From Pseudomonas anatoliensis (lineage in GTDB: Bacteria; Pseudomonadota; Gammaproteobacteria; Pseudomonadales; Pseudomonadaceae): DNA of 64,000 nucleotides. Below, one piece after another: positions 1 through 8,686 of the stretch. The stretch lies in NCBI RefSeq assembly GCF_017976235.1, contig NZ_JACVHC010000011.1, positions 20,626 through 84,625 on the forward strand, read 5' to 3'. A program made the position numbers and the translations under genes. The notes beneath the pieces are model-generated. The model did not search any database and was not told the origin of the DNA. It saw only the letters and a list, made by a program, of their open reading frames with translations. Position 1 is the first letter of the stretch. Each line of letters starts with the position of its first letter.

Positions 1-1546
1 TTCCCGCGCGGCCGTTGGTATTGAGAATTTCCACCCCGTACGCCACTGCTTCGCAAATATGCGGATGTTGCAGCAGCAGGTTTTCGACCTCCGTGGTCGA
101 GACATTTTCGCCCTTCCAGCGATAGGTGTCGCCGAGGCGATCAACAAACTGGGCATGACCGAAACCGATGTTGCGCAGCAGGTCGCCGGTGTTGAAAAAG
201 CGATCGCCTTTGCTAAACACATCGTGCAGCACAACCTTGGCGGTCTTCTGCGGATCGGTATAACCGTCCAGTGGCGCCTTCTCGTCGATCCGCGCCAGCA
301 ACAAGCCCTGCTCGCCCTTGCCGACCTTGCGCATGAAACCGTCAGCACTGCGGATCGGCTGGCCGCTGTCATGGTCGTAAGCCACCAGCTCCCAGGCCAT
401 CAGCGAAAAACCGATGGTGTTGTCGAAGTTGAGAATGTTGGTGAATCCGATATTGCCGTCGCTCGCCGCGTACAGCTCGCAGATGTGCTCGACGGCAAAG
501 CGGGTCTTGAACTCGGCCCAGGCGCCGGGGCGCAGGCCGTTGCCGATCATCTTGCGCACGCCGTGACGGTTGTCGTCGGCGCTGGCCGGTTGATCGACCA
601 GATAGCGGCACAACTCGCCGACGTAACCAATGGTGGTCGCGCGATAGCGGCGCACGTCGCTCCAGAACTGACTGGCGCTGAATTTACGGCGTATCGCAAA
701 ACCCGATGCGCCGTTGATCGCCGAGCTCCAGCACACACACAGACCCGTGGCGTGGTACAGCGGCAAGGTGCAGTAGACGACATCGTCGGGGCGCATGTTC
801 AGCGCGATCATGCCGAAGCTGGTCGAACTGCGCATCCAGCGACCATGCTTGAACACCCCGGCCTTGGGCAGGCCGGTGGTGCCGGAGGTGTAGATGTAGA
901 AACACGGGTCGTCGAAAAATACTTGTCGGCTGCTTGGCGGATTTTCACTGGAAGCATCAACACTGGCGCTGATCAGGTTGACGTAGCCTTCGGGGGCAAT
1001 GCCTGGATGGTTGCTGGTGTCCTGATCGGCGACAAACCAGCTGCGCTGCGCTGCGATCGAGACCTGATCGCGCACCGCTGCGAACGCCGGCAGCAGTTCT
1101 TCGCCGACCACAATAGCCACCGGCGCCACCAGATTCACGCTGTGAATCAGCGTGTCACGGGTCAGCGAAGTATTGAGCAACGCGCTGACGGCACCGACCT
1201 TGGCCAGTGCCAGAATCGTCACCAGCAACTCCGGGCGATTCTCGATGAAAACCGCGACCACATCGCCCTTGCCGATGCCTTGCTCGCTCAGATAGTGGGC
1301 AATGCGATTGGCCCACTGGTTGACCTGTGAATAACTCAGCGCCACCTCTCCCTGCAACAACGCCGGGCCATCGGGGTTGCGCAGAGTCGCTTGTTCGAAC
1401 GTCCAGCCAAGGCCACAGCTTTGGGTCGGATCCGTGACGTTGGCGACCTTCATGCCCTTGACCACTCGGGGAATGGCCTTGGCAATCATCGGCAGCTTGC
1501 GGAGCATCATGCCCCAGGTAATCGTGTCGCTTGGCGCGTGACTCAT
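1..1546 (-). CDS. Long-chain fatty-acyl-CoA synthetase (FATP/FadD6-like), C-terminus cut by window edge
   Basis: An AMP-forming acyl-CoA ligase that activates a fatty acid to acyl-AMP and then acyl-CoA. The reading frame is open from ATG 1546 to the window edge (515 codons), so roughly the last 90-100 residues are missing compared with the ~610-aa FATP-type family. The P-loop-like AMP-binding motif YIYTSGTTGLPK lies near residues 215-226, and later blocks typical of the superfamily (YTDPQKT, a GD motif and RxGDTYRWKGE near the end) are present. The start is supported by GGGAG a few bases upstream. It is transcribed away from the DUF3509 gene. Chain-length specificity cannot be read from the sequence. 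Confidence 0.88.
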   Translation of the reverse strand, partial: MSHAPSDTITWGMMLRKLPMIAKAIPRVVKGMKVANVTDPTQSCGLGWTFEQATLRNPDGPALLQGEVALSYSQVNQWANRIAHYLSEQGIGKGDVVAVFIENRPELLVTILALAKVGAVSALLNTSLTRDTLIHSVNLVAPVAIVVGEELLPAFAAVRDQVSIAAQRSWFVADQDTSNHPGIAPEGYVNLISASVDASSENPPSSRQVFFDDPCFYIYTSGTTGLPKAGVFKHGRWMRSSTSFGMIALNMRPDDVVYCTLPLYHATGLCVCWSSAINGASGFAIRRKFSASQFWSDVRRYRATTIGYVGELCRYLVDQPASADDNRHGVRKMIGNGLRPGAWAEFKTRFAVEHICELYAASDGNIGFTNILNFDNTIGFSLMAWELVAYDHDSGQPIRSADGFMRKVGKGEQGLLLARIDEKAPLDGYTDPQKTAKVVLHDVFSKGDRFFNTGDLLRNIGFGHAQFVDRLGDTYRWKGENVSTTEVENLLLQHPHICEAVAYGVEILNTNGRAG

Positions 1547-1929
1547 GGAAGCTCCCCGTTCGACCTTCGCGTGGTGGCCGATGTTTTTTTATTGTCGGGC
1601 TGATGCGACCGACGCATTCGAGCGAGGGTCGAGACTGAAAGTACGTCAGCGCTTCTCGGGCTGTACACGCGGTTTTTGCAATGTTTTGTATCCGCCCGGG
1701 CGGTGGCGATGTCGATGATTCAGAAAAGCTCGATTGGTTCCGTTAATTCCTGAACGATCCCGCAAAATGCAGGATGCACGATGGCCATTCATGCAGTTTG
1801 CACGACAACAGAAAATCATCTTGTTTTTAAGCTATTGATTTATAACAGTTTTATTTTTATCCGATGCTGGCACAATCACTGCAACCTCCTTTGCATGCTT
1901 GCCATTCAAGTGCATACGGAGCTGAAAAC
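1547..1929. other. Intergenic region between divergent genes
   Basis: About 380 bases between the acyl-CoA synthetase and the DUF3509 gene. The part nearest the DUF3509 gene (about 1800-1870) is strongly AT-rich and is the likely promoter region, but I cannot fix a convincing -35/-10 pair. I see no RNA gene or repeat. Confidence 0.5.
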
Positions 1930-2208
1930 ATGAGCCTGATTCAAGAGAAATTTACCTCCCTGTTCTCCAACTTCGACGTCACCACCTCGCCGCGTCCCGA
2001 TGGCGGGATTTTGCTGACGCTGCGTAGTGCCGACGGCAAAGTGTTCAAACGTGCACTGACGTATCAGCAACTGCATGCCGGCGACCAACTGTCGTGGGCG
2101 ATCAGTGCGATTCGTCGTGACCTGGCCGAACAGGCCAGCGAGTTGCCGCAGATTGCGATGCTGCAGAGCCAGCAGCGTTTTGCCCTGCCGACTTATCACT
2201 CGCTGTAA
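1930..2208 (+). CDS. DUF3509 domain-containing protein
   Basis: A 92-residue soluble protein with the look of the Pseudomonas DUF3509 family (conserved blocks PRPDGGILLTL, ALTYQQL and WAISAIRRDLAEQ). Its function is unknown. An upstream in-frame ATG at 1864 would add 22 residues, but the start at 1930 is preferred because GGAG sits 8 bases ahead and the shorter form fits the family. It stands alone and is followed by a strong terminator. No signal peptide or membrane segment is visible. Confidence 0.8.
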   Translation: MSLIQEKFTSLFSNFDVTTSPRPDGGILLTLRSADGKVFKRALTYQQLHAGDQLSWAISAIRRDLAEQASELPQIAMLQSQQRFALPTYHSL

Positions 2209-2230
2209 CTGCGTAAGAACTCGTTAAACA

Positions 2231-2270
2231 AAACAGGCCGTGGAGCTTTCGCTTCACGGCCTGTTTTTTT
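2231..2270 (+). terminator. Rho-independent terminator
   Basis: A perfect GC-rich stem (AAACAGGCCGTG paired with CACGGCCTGTTT) with a 12-base loop runs into a T tract just after the DUF3509 stop. Confidence 0.9.
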
Positions 2271-2287
2271 GTGCTCAGATTTATCCA

Positions 2288-2357
2288 GGAGCTGCGGAAC
2301 GCTGCGATCTTTTGATTTTTAAGAACAAGATCAAAAGATCGCAGCGTGCCGCAGCTC
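2288..2357. repeat. REP-like inverted repeat, GCTGCGATCTTTTGAT family
   Basis: Two inverted copies of an element with core GCTGCGATCTTTTGAT facing each other across a short spacer. The same element recurs at eight more intergenic places in this window. This copy lies between the DUF3509 terminator and the mtnC end. Confidence 0.85.
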
Positions 2358-2374
2358 AGTGTTTTGCGTAGACG

Positions 2375-3058
2375 TCAGAACGCTTCCGGTTCGATTCCGG
2401 TGAAGCTGTCGACGGTTACGTGACCCGCCAACTCCCCGCCTTCGCGAGCCAGACCGCAGGTCTGCATACCGGCAGACTGAGCGGCATCGAGCTCTTCGAC
2501 GATGTCCGACAGAAACAGAATCTGCGCAGGTTCAACAGCAATCGCCTGTTGAATATTGGTGTAAGACTGCGTCTCACGTTTCGGTCCCGATGTGGTGTCG
2601 AAATAGCCGCTGAACAGCGGCGTCAGATCACCCGCTTCCGAGCAGCCGAAGATCAGCTTCTGCGCCTGGATCGAACCTGATGAATACACGAACAGTTGAT
2701 AACCGGCCGCGTGCCAGCGTTGAAGTGCTTCAACTGCATCCGGGTAAACATGCCCTTTCAACTGCCCGGCCTGATAACCCTGCTCCCAGACCATGCCCTG
2801 CAACGCTTTGAGCGGCGTGGCTTTGCGGTCTTCGGCAATCCAGCTCAAAAGGATTTCAACAACCCGTTCAACGTCGGCCTGCGGTTCGTTGCTGTCACGA
2901 CGTACGGCGTCGAGCTGCTCTGCGACATCGGCACGCTCTGCGTTCTGGCGCACGAAGTCCGGCAGGTGTTTGGCCGCGTACGGAAACAGCACGTCGAAGA
3001 CGAAACTGACGGCGCTGGTGGTGCCTTCGATGTCGGTGAGGATGACTTTGATCGACAT
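2375..3058 (-). CDS. mtnC: Enolase-phosphatase E1 (acireductone synthase)
   Basis: A 227-residue HAD-superfamily enzyme of methionine salvage. It enolises and dephosphorylates 2,3-diketo-5-methylthiopentyl-1-phosphate to acireductone. The nucleophile motif near the N-terminus is ILTDIEGTT, and a YSSGS motif and a late SDIVEELDAA metal-binding block follow. The frame is open further upstream, but ATG 3058 gives the family length and lies 4 bases after the mtnD stop. It is the last gene of aroC-MFS-mtnB-mtnD-mtnC on the minus strand. Confidence 0.95.
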   Translation of the reverse strand: MSIKVILTDIEGTTSAVSFVFDVLFPYAAKHLPDFVRQNAERADVAEQLDAVRRDSNEPQADVERVVEILLSWIAEDRKATPLKALQGMVWEQGYQAGQLKGHVYPDAVEALQRWHAAGYQLFVYSSGSIQAQKLIFGCSEAGDLTPLFSGYFDTTSGPKRETQSYTNIQQAIAVEPAQILFLSDIVEELDAAQSAGMQTCGLAREGGELAGHVTVDSFTGIEPEAF

Positions 3059-3062
3059 GGGC

Positions 3063-3608
3063 TCAGTCCTCCAGACGCGGGAAGCGACCGGCGATGTCTT
3101 CGCCGGTAAAATTGGCAACCCAGCCGTCCGGGTTGTTGAACAGGCGAATCGCGACAAAGTGCGGATGCTCGCCCATGTCGAACCAGTGCTTGGTGCCGGC
3201 GGGTACCGAGATCAGGTCATTCTTCTCGCAGAGTACGGCGTAGACGTAATCGTCGATGTGCAGAGTAAACAGCCCACGGCCGGCGACGAAAAATCTGACT
3301 TCGTCTTCGCCGTGGCGGTGTTCTTCGAGGAACTTGGCACGCAGTTCGGCTTTTTGCGGGTGGTCGCTGTTAAGGCTGATGACGTCGACGGTGACGTAAC
3401 CGCGCTCGGTCATCAGTTTGTCGATCTGCTCTTTATAAGCGCTGATCACCTCTTCCTGCGTGGCGCCGGGCTGGATCTTCGCGGTGGCTTGCCAGCGGTC
3501 GAAGCGCACGCCCTGCTCGGCCAGAGTCGAGGCGATGTCTTCGAGATGGGTCAGCACCTTGTTCGGAATGTCAGGGCTGGAAACGTGATAGACGGACAGG
3601 CTGCTCAT
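3063..3608 (-). CDS. mtnD: Acireductone dioxygenase
   Basis: A 181-residue cupin that splits acireductone with O2 to the 2-keto-4-methylthiobutyrate precursor of methionine plus formate (Fe form). The metal ligands are visible as H97, H99 and E103 in EEHRHGEDEVRFF and H141 in VPAGTKHWF. ATG 3608 is chosen over an upstream in-frame start because the length then matches the family. It sits between mtnB and mtnC. Confidence 0.96.
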   Translation of the reverse strand: MSSLSVYHVSSPDIPNKVLTHLEDIASTLAEQGVRFDRWQATAKIQPGATQEEVISAYKEQIDKLMTERGYVTVDVISLNSDHPQKAELRAKFLEEHRHGEDEVRFFVAGRGLFTLHIDDYVYAVLCEKNDLISVPAGTKHWFDMGEHPHFVAIRLFNNPDGWVANFTGEDIAGRFPRLED

Positions 3609-3702
3609 TGGGGCAATTCCTCGGTATCGGCCTTGCCGTCCGGTTCTTGCAGACCGGTCGGGCACAGCATTTCATCAGGCAAATGGGCGACTTCGGGTGA
3701 AG

Positions 3703-4329
3703 TCAGCCTTGGCGGTTCATGACGCTGCGGGTTTTCAACTCGCATTCAAACAGGAATTCAAAGGCTTCGATCTGGCGCAGTGCATCGCTCATCTGCGCAC
3801 CCCAGGTGTAGAGGCCGTGACCGCGAATCAGATAACCGACGCAATCGGGATGGGCGTCGAGCCAAGGCTGCACCTTGGCAGCGAGGCGCGCAATGTCCTG
3901 ATCGTTGTCGAAAATCGGCACGCGCACCCGGGATTCATGGGTCGAGATGCCGCTGAAGGCTTTTTGCAGTTCGTAGTCTTCGAACTCGATAAAGTCTTGC
4001 GGGGTCAGGCGCGACAGCACCGTGGCATTGACCGAATGAGTGTGCAGCACCGCACCGATCTCCGGGCGCCAGCTGTAGAGCTGGGTGTGCAGCAAGGTTT
4101 CGGCGGACGGTTTTTTGCCCGGCTCCAGGCTGTTACCGGACAGGTCGGTGGCAAGCACATCGTCCAGTCCCAACTGACCCTTGTGCTTGCCGGACACGGT
4201 TAACAACGCTTCGCTGGCCGACAGGCGCGTCGAATAATTGCTGCTGGTGGCCGGTGACCAGCCGCGACCATAAAGGAAACGCCCGGCGTCGACGATTTGC
4301 TGGGCGAGTTGTTCACGCGTAAGGCTCAT
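3703..4329 (-). CDS. mtnB: Methylthioribulose-1-phosphate dehydratase
   Basis: A 208-residue class II aldolase-fold enzyme that dehydrates methylthioribulose-1-phosphate in methionine salvage. Visible family features are the N-terminal GRGWSPATSSNYS block, the VSGKHKGQL phosphate-binding block, and two zinc-ligand His regions (LHTHSVNATVLS and YLIRGHGLYTWG). Its start overlaps the stop of the upstream MFS gene by ATGA, implying translational coupling. mtnA is not in this window. Confidence 0.95.
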   Translation of the reverse strand: MSLTREQLAQQIVDAGRFLYGRGWSPATSSNYSTRLSASEALLTVSGKHKGQLGLDDVLATDLSGNSLEPGKKPSAETLLHTQLYSWRPEIGAVLHTHSVNATVLSRLTPQDFIEFEDYELQKAFSGISTHESRVRVPIFDNDQDIARLAAKVQPWLDAHPDCVGYLIRGHGLYTWGAQMSDALRQIEAFEFLFECELKTRSVMNRQG

Positions 4330-5505
4330 GGCCTGTCCTCTTGCATCCGTGTGGCAATGATAACGGCAGCCGCGAGCGCCGCGAGACTGGCAATACTAAA
4401 GGTCAATGTCGCCCCGAGGGCATTCCAGCTGTAGCCGGAATACAACGCGCCCAGCGCACCGCCGGTGCCGGCCAGTGCCGCATACAGCGCCTGGCCCTGC
4501 CCCTGTTGACGCGCACCGAAGCTACGTTGCACGAACTGGATGGCAGCGGCGTGAAAACTGCCGAAAGTCGCCGCATGCAGAACCTGCGCAAACAGCAGAA
4601 CCCAGAGAAACTCGGCGAACGAACCTAGCAGTAACCAGCGCAGGGCCGCCAACAGAAAACTGGCCAGCAGCACCCGGCGTACTGAGAACCGCGCCAGAAT
4701 CCGGCTCATGGCCATGAACATCAGTACTTCAGCGACTACACCGACCGCCCAGAGCATGCCGATCACGCCTCGTGTGTAACCGAGTTTTTCCAGGTGCAGC
4801 GTCAAAAAGGTGTATACGGGCCGTGGCTCATTTGCATCAGCGCCACGCAGCCGTAAAACGCGAGCACGCCAGGGCTGCGCAATTGTTTGAGAAAGCCCTC
4901 CCCGCCCGGTCGGTTACCCTGCGCCGGTTGCGCGTTCGGCACCCACAAACTGCTGAGGACGATGCCGGCCATGATCAACACCAGCGCCGCTGGGTAGATG
5001 TCAAGACTGAGCCATTCGAACAGACGCCCCAAAGCGACCACGGTGATGATGAAACCAATCGAGCCCCACAGGCGGATCTGGCTGTAACGCGAGGTCTGGC
5101 CCTGTAAATGCGCCAGTGTGATGACTTCGAACTGCGGCAACACCGCGTGCCAGAAGAACGCGTGCAAAGCCATGACCATCGCCAGCCAGGCGTAGCTCTT
5201 GCTGACGAAAATCAACGAGAAGGTCAGCAACGTGCAAACCGCGCCGAAGCGCACGATGGCCAGACGTTTGCCGGTGTAATCACCCAGCCAGCCCCAGATG
5301 TTTGGCGCCACACAGCGCATCAACATCGGGATTGCCACCAGTTCGCCGATGCGCGCGGCGCTGAACCCGAGGTGATCGAAGTACAGCGCCAGAAACGGCG
5401 CCGTCGAACCGAGCAAGGCGAAATAGAACAGATAAAAACTGGACAGCCGCCAGTAAGGAAGCGCCGCCACGCCCTTCAAGCCGCAGCGGCTTTGATATCT
5501 GCCAT
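4326..5505 (-). pseudogene. MFS transporter (HcaT-like), frameshifted
   Basis: A 12-TM major facilitator of the 3-phenylpropionate-transporter-like (MFS_1-like) type, split into two frames. The first segment (4802-5479) ends at ...MSHGPYTPF-stop and the second (4326-4805) resumes with TLHLEKLGYTRG. Inserting one base near 4821 (TATAC to TATTAC) would give the continuous MSHGPYYTFLTLHLE. A second break is suspected at the 5' end. An ATG at 5505 overlaps the aroC stop as TGATG and reads MADIKAAAA then TGA, one base out of frame with the long ORF. Both breaks could be sequencing errors or real decay. Together the segments give about 384 aa, close to family length. The substrate is unknown. Confidence 0.8.
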
Positions 5506-6596
5506 CAGAGCTGACCCAGCACCGGCGTGTTCACGCGCACGTCGGCGTTCTGCCCACGGTGACGCAACAGGTGATCCATCAGCACGATGGCCATCATCGC
5601 CTCGGCAATCGGCGTGGCGCGGATACCCACGCACGGGTCGTGACGGCCCTTGGTGATCACATCGACCGGGTTGCCATCGACATCAATCGAACGGCCCGGC
5701 GTGGTGATGCTCGAGGTTGGCTTGAGTGCCAGATGCGCAACGATCGGCTGACCGGACGAGATACCGCCGAGAATGCCGCCAGCGTTGTTGCTGAGGAAAC
5801 CTTCCGGGGTCATTTCATCACGATGCTCGGTGCCGCGCTGGGCAACGCATGCGAAACCGGCGCCGATTTCCACGCCTTTAACCGCGTTGATGCTCATCAG
5901 CGCATGGGCCAGTTCGGCGTCGAGACGATCAAAAATCGGCTCGCCCAGACCCGGCATCACGCCTTCGGCGACCACGGTGATTTTCGCTCCGACCGAATCC
6001 TGATCACGACGCAACTGGTCCATGTAGGCTTCGAGCTCGGGGACTTTGTCCGGGTCAGGGCTGAAGAAGGCGTTCTCTTCAACCGAATCCCAGGTCTTGA
6101 ACGGGATTTCGATCGGGCCGAGCTGGCTCATATAGCCACGAATGACGATGCCCTGGGTGGCGAGGAATCTCTTCGCAATCGCACCCGCCGCCACACGCAT
6201 CGCGGTCTCGCGCGCCGAGCTGCGGCCACCGCCACGGTAGTCGCGCTCGCCGTATTTGTGGTGATAGGTGTAGTCGGCGTGAGCCGGGCGGAACAGATCC
6301 TTGATCGCCGAGTAGTCCTTGGACTTCTGGTCGGTGTTGCGGATCAGCAGGCCAATCGAGCAACCGGTGGTGCGCCCCTCGAACACGCCGGAAAGGATTT
6401 CGACTTCGTCGGGCTCTTGGCGCTGGGTGGTGTGGCGGCTGGTGCCGGGCTTGCGGCGATCGAGGTCGCGTTGCAGGTCTGCGACACAAATCTCCAGGCC
6501 CGGCGGGCAGCCGTCGACAATGGCGACCAACGCCGGACCATGACTTTCGCCAGCGGTGGTGACAGTGAACAACTTGCCGTAGGTATTGCCGGACAT
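5505..6596 (-). CDS. aroC: Chorismate synthase
   Basis: A 363-residue enzyme converting 5-enolpyruvylshikimate-3-phosphate to chorismate with reduced FMN, the last shikimate step. Family signatures are visible: GESHGPALVAIVDG near the start, a GGGRSSARETA block (residues ~120-135), and the C-terminal DVITKGRHDPCVGIRATPIAEAM. Length is exactly typical. It is the first gene of the minus-strand operon, and its stop overlaps a downstream ATG (TGATG). Confidence 0.97.
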   Translation of the reverse strand: MSGNTYGKLFTVTTAGESHGPALVAIVDGCPPGLEICVADLQRDLDRRKPGTSRHTTQRQEPDEVEILSGVFEGRTTGCSIGLLIRNTDQKSKDYSAIKDLFRPAHADYTYHHKYGERDYRGGGRSSARETAMRVAAGAIAKRFLATQGIVIRGYMSQLGPIEIPFKTWDSVEENAFFSPDPDKVPELEAYMDQLRRDQDSVGAKITVVAEGVMPGLGEPIFDRLDAELAHALMSINAVKGVEIGAGFACVAQRGTEHRDEMTPEGFLSNNAGGILGGISSGQPIVAHLALKPTSSITTPGRSIDVDGNPVDVITKGRHDPCVGIRATPIAEAMMAIVLMDHLLRHRGQNADVRVNTPVLGQL

Positions 6597-6726
6597 GCAG
6601 GACGCTCCGTGAAATCAAACCCGAATTCTTGATGCGCGCCAGTATACGCAGGCTAACCCAGTAGTTCATCCTCGAACCTTAGTGGTGCTGGTGAGTCCAA
6701 CCGGCACCTTGGCGAATGATGGCGTG

Positions 6727-7680
6727 ATGATGCTGCGAGTTCTGATCTTGAGTCTTACCCTCTTTACTGGCTTTGCCCAGGCGACTGTCCTACAGCGCCC
6801 GATGTCTCTGGACACCGGCAGCGGCGAACTTTTCGGCTCGCTGTTGCTGCCAAAATCCGACAAGCCTGTGCCGGTTGTCCTGATCATTTCTGGCTCAGGT
6901 CCTACGGATCGTGACGGAAACAACCCTGACGGCGGGCGCAACGACAGCCTCAAACGGCTGGCCTGGGTCTTGGCCAAACACAACATCGCCAGCGTGCGTT
7001 ACGACAAGCGCGGCGTGGCTGCGAGCCTGGCGGCGACGCCGGATGAGCGCAATCTGTCAGTCGAGGCCTACGCGGCCGACGCGGTGGCGTGGGGACAAAA
7101 GCTCAAGGCGGATCCGCGTTTCGGTCAACTGATTCTGCTCGGTCACAGTGAAGGCGCGCTGATCGCCACCCTCGCTGCGCCAAAGGTAGACGCGGCCGCC
7201 GTGATTTCCTTGTCCGGCAGTGCCCGGCCGGTCGATCAGGTGATTCGTGAACAACTGGCCCGCAGCCTGCCGCCGCCCTTGATGTTGCGCAGCAATGAAC
7301 TGCTCGACAGCCTCAAGGCCGGTCACGTCGATGACAATGTGCCGGCGCAGCTGCAAGTGATATTCCGTCCGAGCGTGCAGCCGTATCTGATTTCGCTATT
7401 CCGTCAGGATCCCGCAAAAGCATTCGCACAATTGCCAATGCCGGCGCTGATTGTCCAGGGCAGCAACGACATGCAGGTCGGTACCGAAGACGCGAAATTG
7501 CTCAAGGCTGCCAAACCCGATGCCGAACTGGTGGTGATCGAAGGCATGAACCATGTGCTGCGCATCGTGCATAACGACATGAAGCGGCAATTGGCCTCCT
7601 ACAAGGATCCAAACTTGCCGCTGGCTGCGGAGCTTGGTGCGCAAATCATCGAGTTTATTGACGGACTTCGCACCCGTTAA
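6727..7680 (+). CDS. Exported alpha/beta hydrolase
   Basis: A 317-residue serine hydrolase with an N-terminal signal peptide (MMLRVLILSLTLFTGFAQA), so probably periplasmic. The nucleophile elbow is GHSEG at residues 139-143 and an oxyanion-type motif IISGSGPTDRDGN precedes it. Candidate acid and His lie in QGSNDMQVG and GMNHVL near the C-terminus. A GTG at 6682 is in frame but would place the signal peptide internally, so ATG 6727 is chosen. It is divergent from aroC. The substrate cannot be deduced. Confidence 0.85.
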   Translation: MMLRVLILSLTLFTGFAQATVLQRPMSLDTGSGELFGSLLLPKSDKPVPVVLIISGSGPTDRDGNNPDGGRNDSLKRLAWVLAKHNIASVRYDKRGVAASLAATPDERNLSVEAYAADAVAWGQKLKADPRFGQLILLGHSEGALIATLAAPKVDAAAVISLSGSARPVDQVIREQLARSLPPPLMLRSNELLDSLKAGHVDDNVPAQLQVIFRPSVQPYLISLFRQDPAKAFAQLPMPALIVQGSNDMQVGTEDAKLLKAAKPDAELVVIEGMNHVLRIVHNDMKRQLASYKDPNLPLAAELGAQIIEFIDGLRTR

Positions 7681-7811
7681 GCCTCAACTGGGGGCGTTTC
7701 AGGCAGTTTTCCCGCCTGATCCCCCTCCAGTCCTGAAGAAAACGGCCGATAAGCCTTTGTCGCCAGCGCAATAGCTGGTGACAAGCAGGGCTTGGACAGG
7801 ATCTCGCCGTT

Positions 7812-8603
7812 ATGACTGATACGCAGACTTCACCCGACACCACCGCTGAAAAAGACGCACCGCCAGCGGTCGAGCTGCCGTGGGCGGATGTCCACGCCGA
7901 GCACCACAAGATGCTCCGCCTGGCCCCGTTGCAGACCGACCGCAACACCGGTGGCCGGCCGCTGCGCTTTGTCGAGTTCGGTTACGCCGAACGCAACAGC
8001 AAAGAACAAAGCCTGATGCGCATGGCGATCAAACTGCCTGGCCAGCGCGTGCGCAAAGAACAGAATCTGCTCGATGTGTGGGTCAATCACACCACCAAAC
8101 GTGTGCATTTCGGCCCGGACAGCGGCTTGCAGATCGAACCGTTGAACCGTGGCATCGGCCGTTTCGTCGCTGCGCAAGGCATCAACTGGGCGAAAAAACG
8201 CTGGCCCACCTACACCGTCGACGGCATGGACTTGAACAACAAGGACGCGCTGAACGAGGACACTCGCCTGCGTCGCGATCATTTCCTGCGCGTGCATGGT
8301 TTTGATGTGGCGTACGCCGATGCGCAGCATTTGAAGGGCAGCGTCAAGGAAGTGCAGGTCGGTGACTTGCTGGGTGACTGGAACAGCGAAAAGCTGCAAG
8401 TCGTCGAAATTCTTGAAGCGGCGCAGATGCTTCAGCAGGCTGAGCAGAATCTGGCCGAGCAGGAAGTGAAGCTCAAAAAGCAGGAAGACAAGGTCAGCAA
8501 GTTCAAGCGCGAAGACGCTGGGCTGCGGTTCACCATTACGTGTCTGGTGGCGTTCGCGGTGTTTCAGGCGGGGTTGTTGATCTGGATTGCGACACACCGG
8601 TAG
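7812..8603 (+). CDS. Conserved hypothetical protein with coiled coil and C-terminal membrane anchor
   Basis: A 263-residue protein I do not recognise. The first ~190 residues are soluble and charged. Residues ~195-235 (LEAAQMLQQAEQNLAEQEVKLKKQEDKV) look like a coiled coil, and the C-terminus (FTITCLVAFAVFQAGLLIWIA) is a single membrane helix, giving a tail-anchored layout. No catalytic motif is evident. It stands between the hydrolase and convergent prmB. Confidence 0.75.
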   Translation: MTDTQTSPDTTAEKDAPPAVELPWADVHAEHHKMLRLAPLQTDRNTGGRPLRFVEFGYAERNSKEQSLMRMAIKLPGQRVRKEQNLLDVWVNHTTKRVHFGPDSGLQIEPLNRGIGRFVAAQGINWAKKRWPTYTVDGMDLNNKDALNEDTRLRRDHFLRVHGFDVAYADAQHLKGSVKEVQVGDLLGDWNSEKLQVVEILEAAQMLQQAEQNLAEQEVKLKKQEDKVSKFKREDAGLRFTITCLVAFAVFQAGLLIWIATHR

Positions 8604-8681
8604 ATCAAAAGATCGCAGCCTGCGGCAGCTCCTACACGGGGATGGTGTACACCTGCCGAAGGCTGCGATCTTTTGCTTTTA
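8603..8681. repeat. REP-like inverted repeat, GCTGCGATCTTTTGAT family
   Basis: Two inverted copies of the GATCAAAAGATCGCAG / CTGCGATCTTTTG element with CTGCGGCAG and CTGCCGAAG shoulders fill the gap between two convergent genes. It may also serve as a bidirectional terminator. Confidence 0.85.
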
Positions 8682-8686
8682 AAGGG

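Noticed and set aside
59..1330. Long plus-strand ORF of 423 codons
   Set aside because: It is antisense to the acyl-CoA synthetase, whose AMP-binding motif is intact on the minus strand. The plus-strand translation has no recognisable domain.
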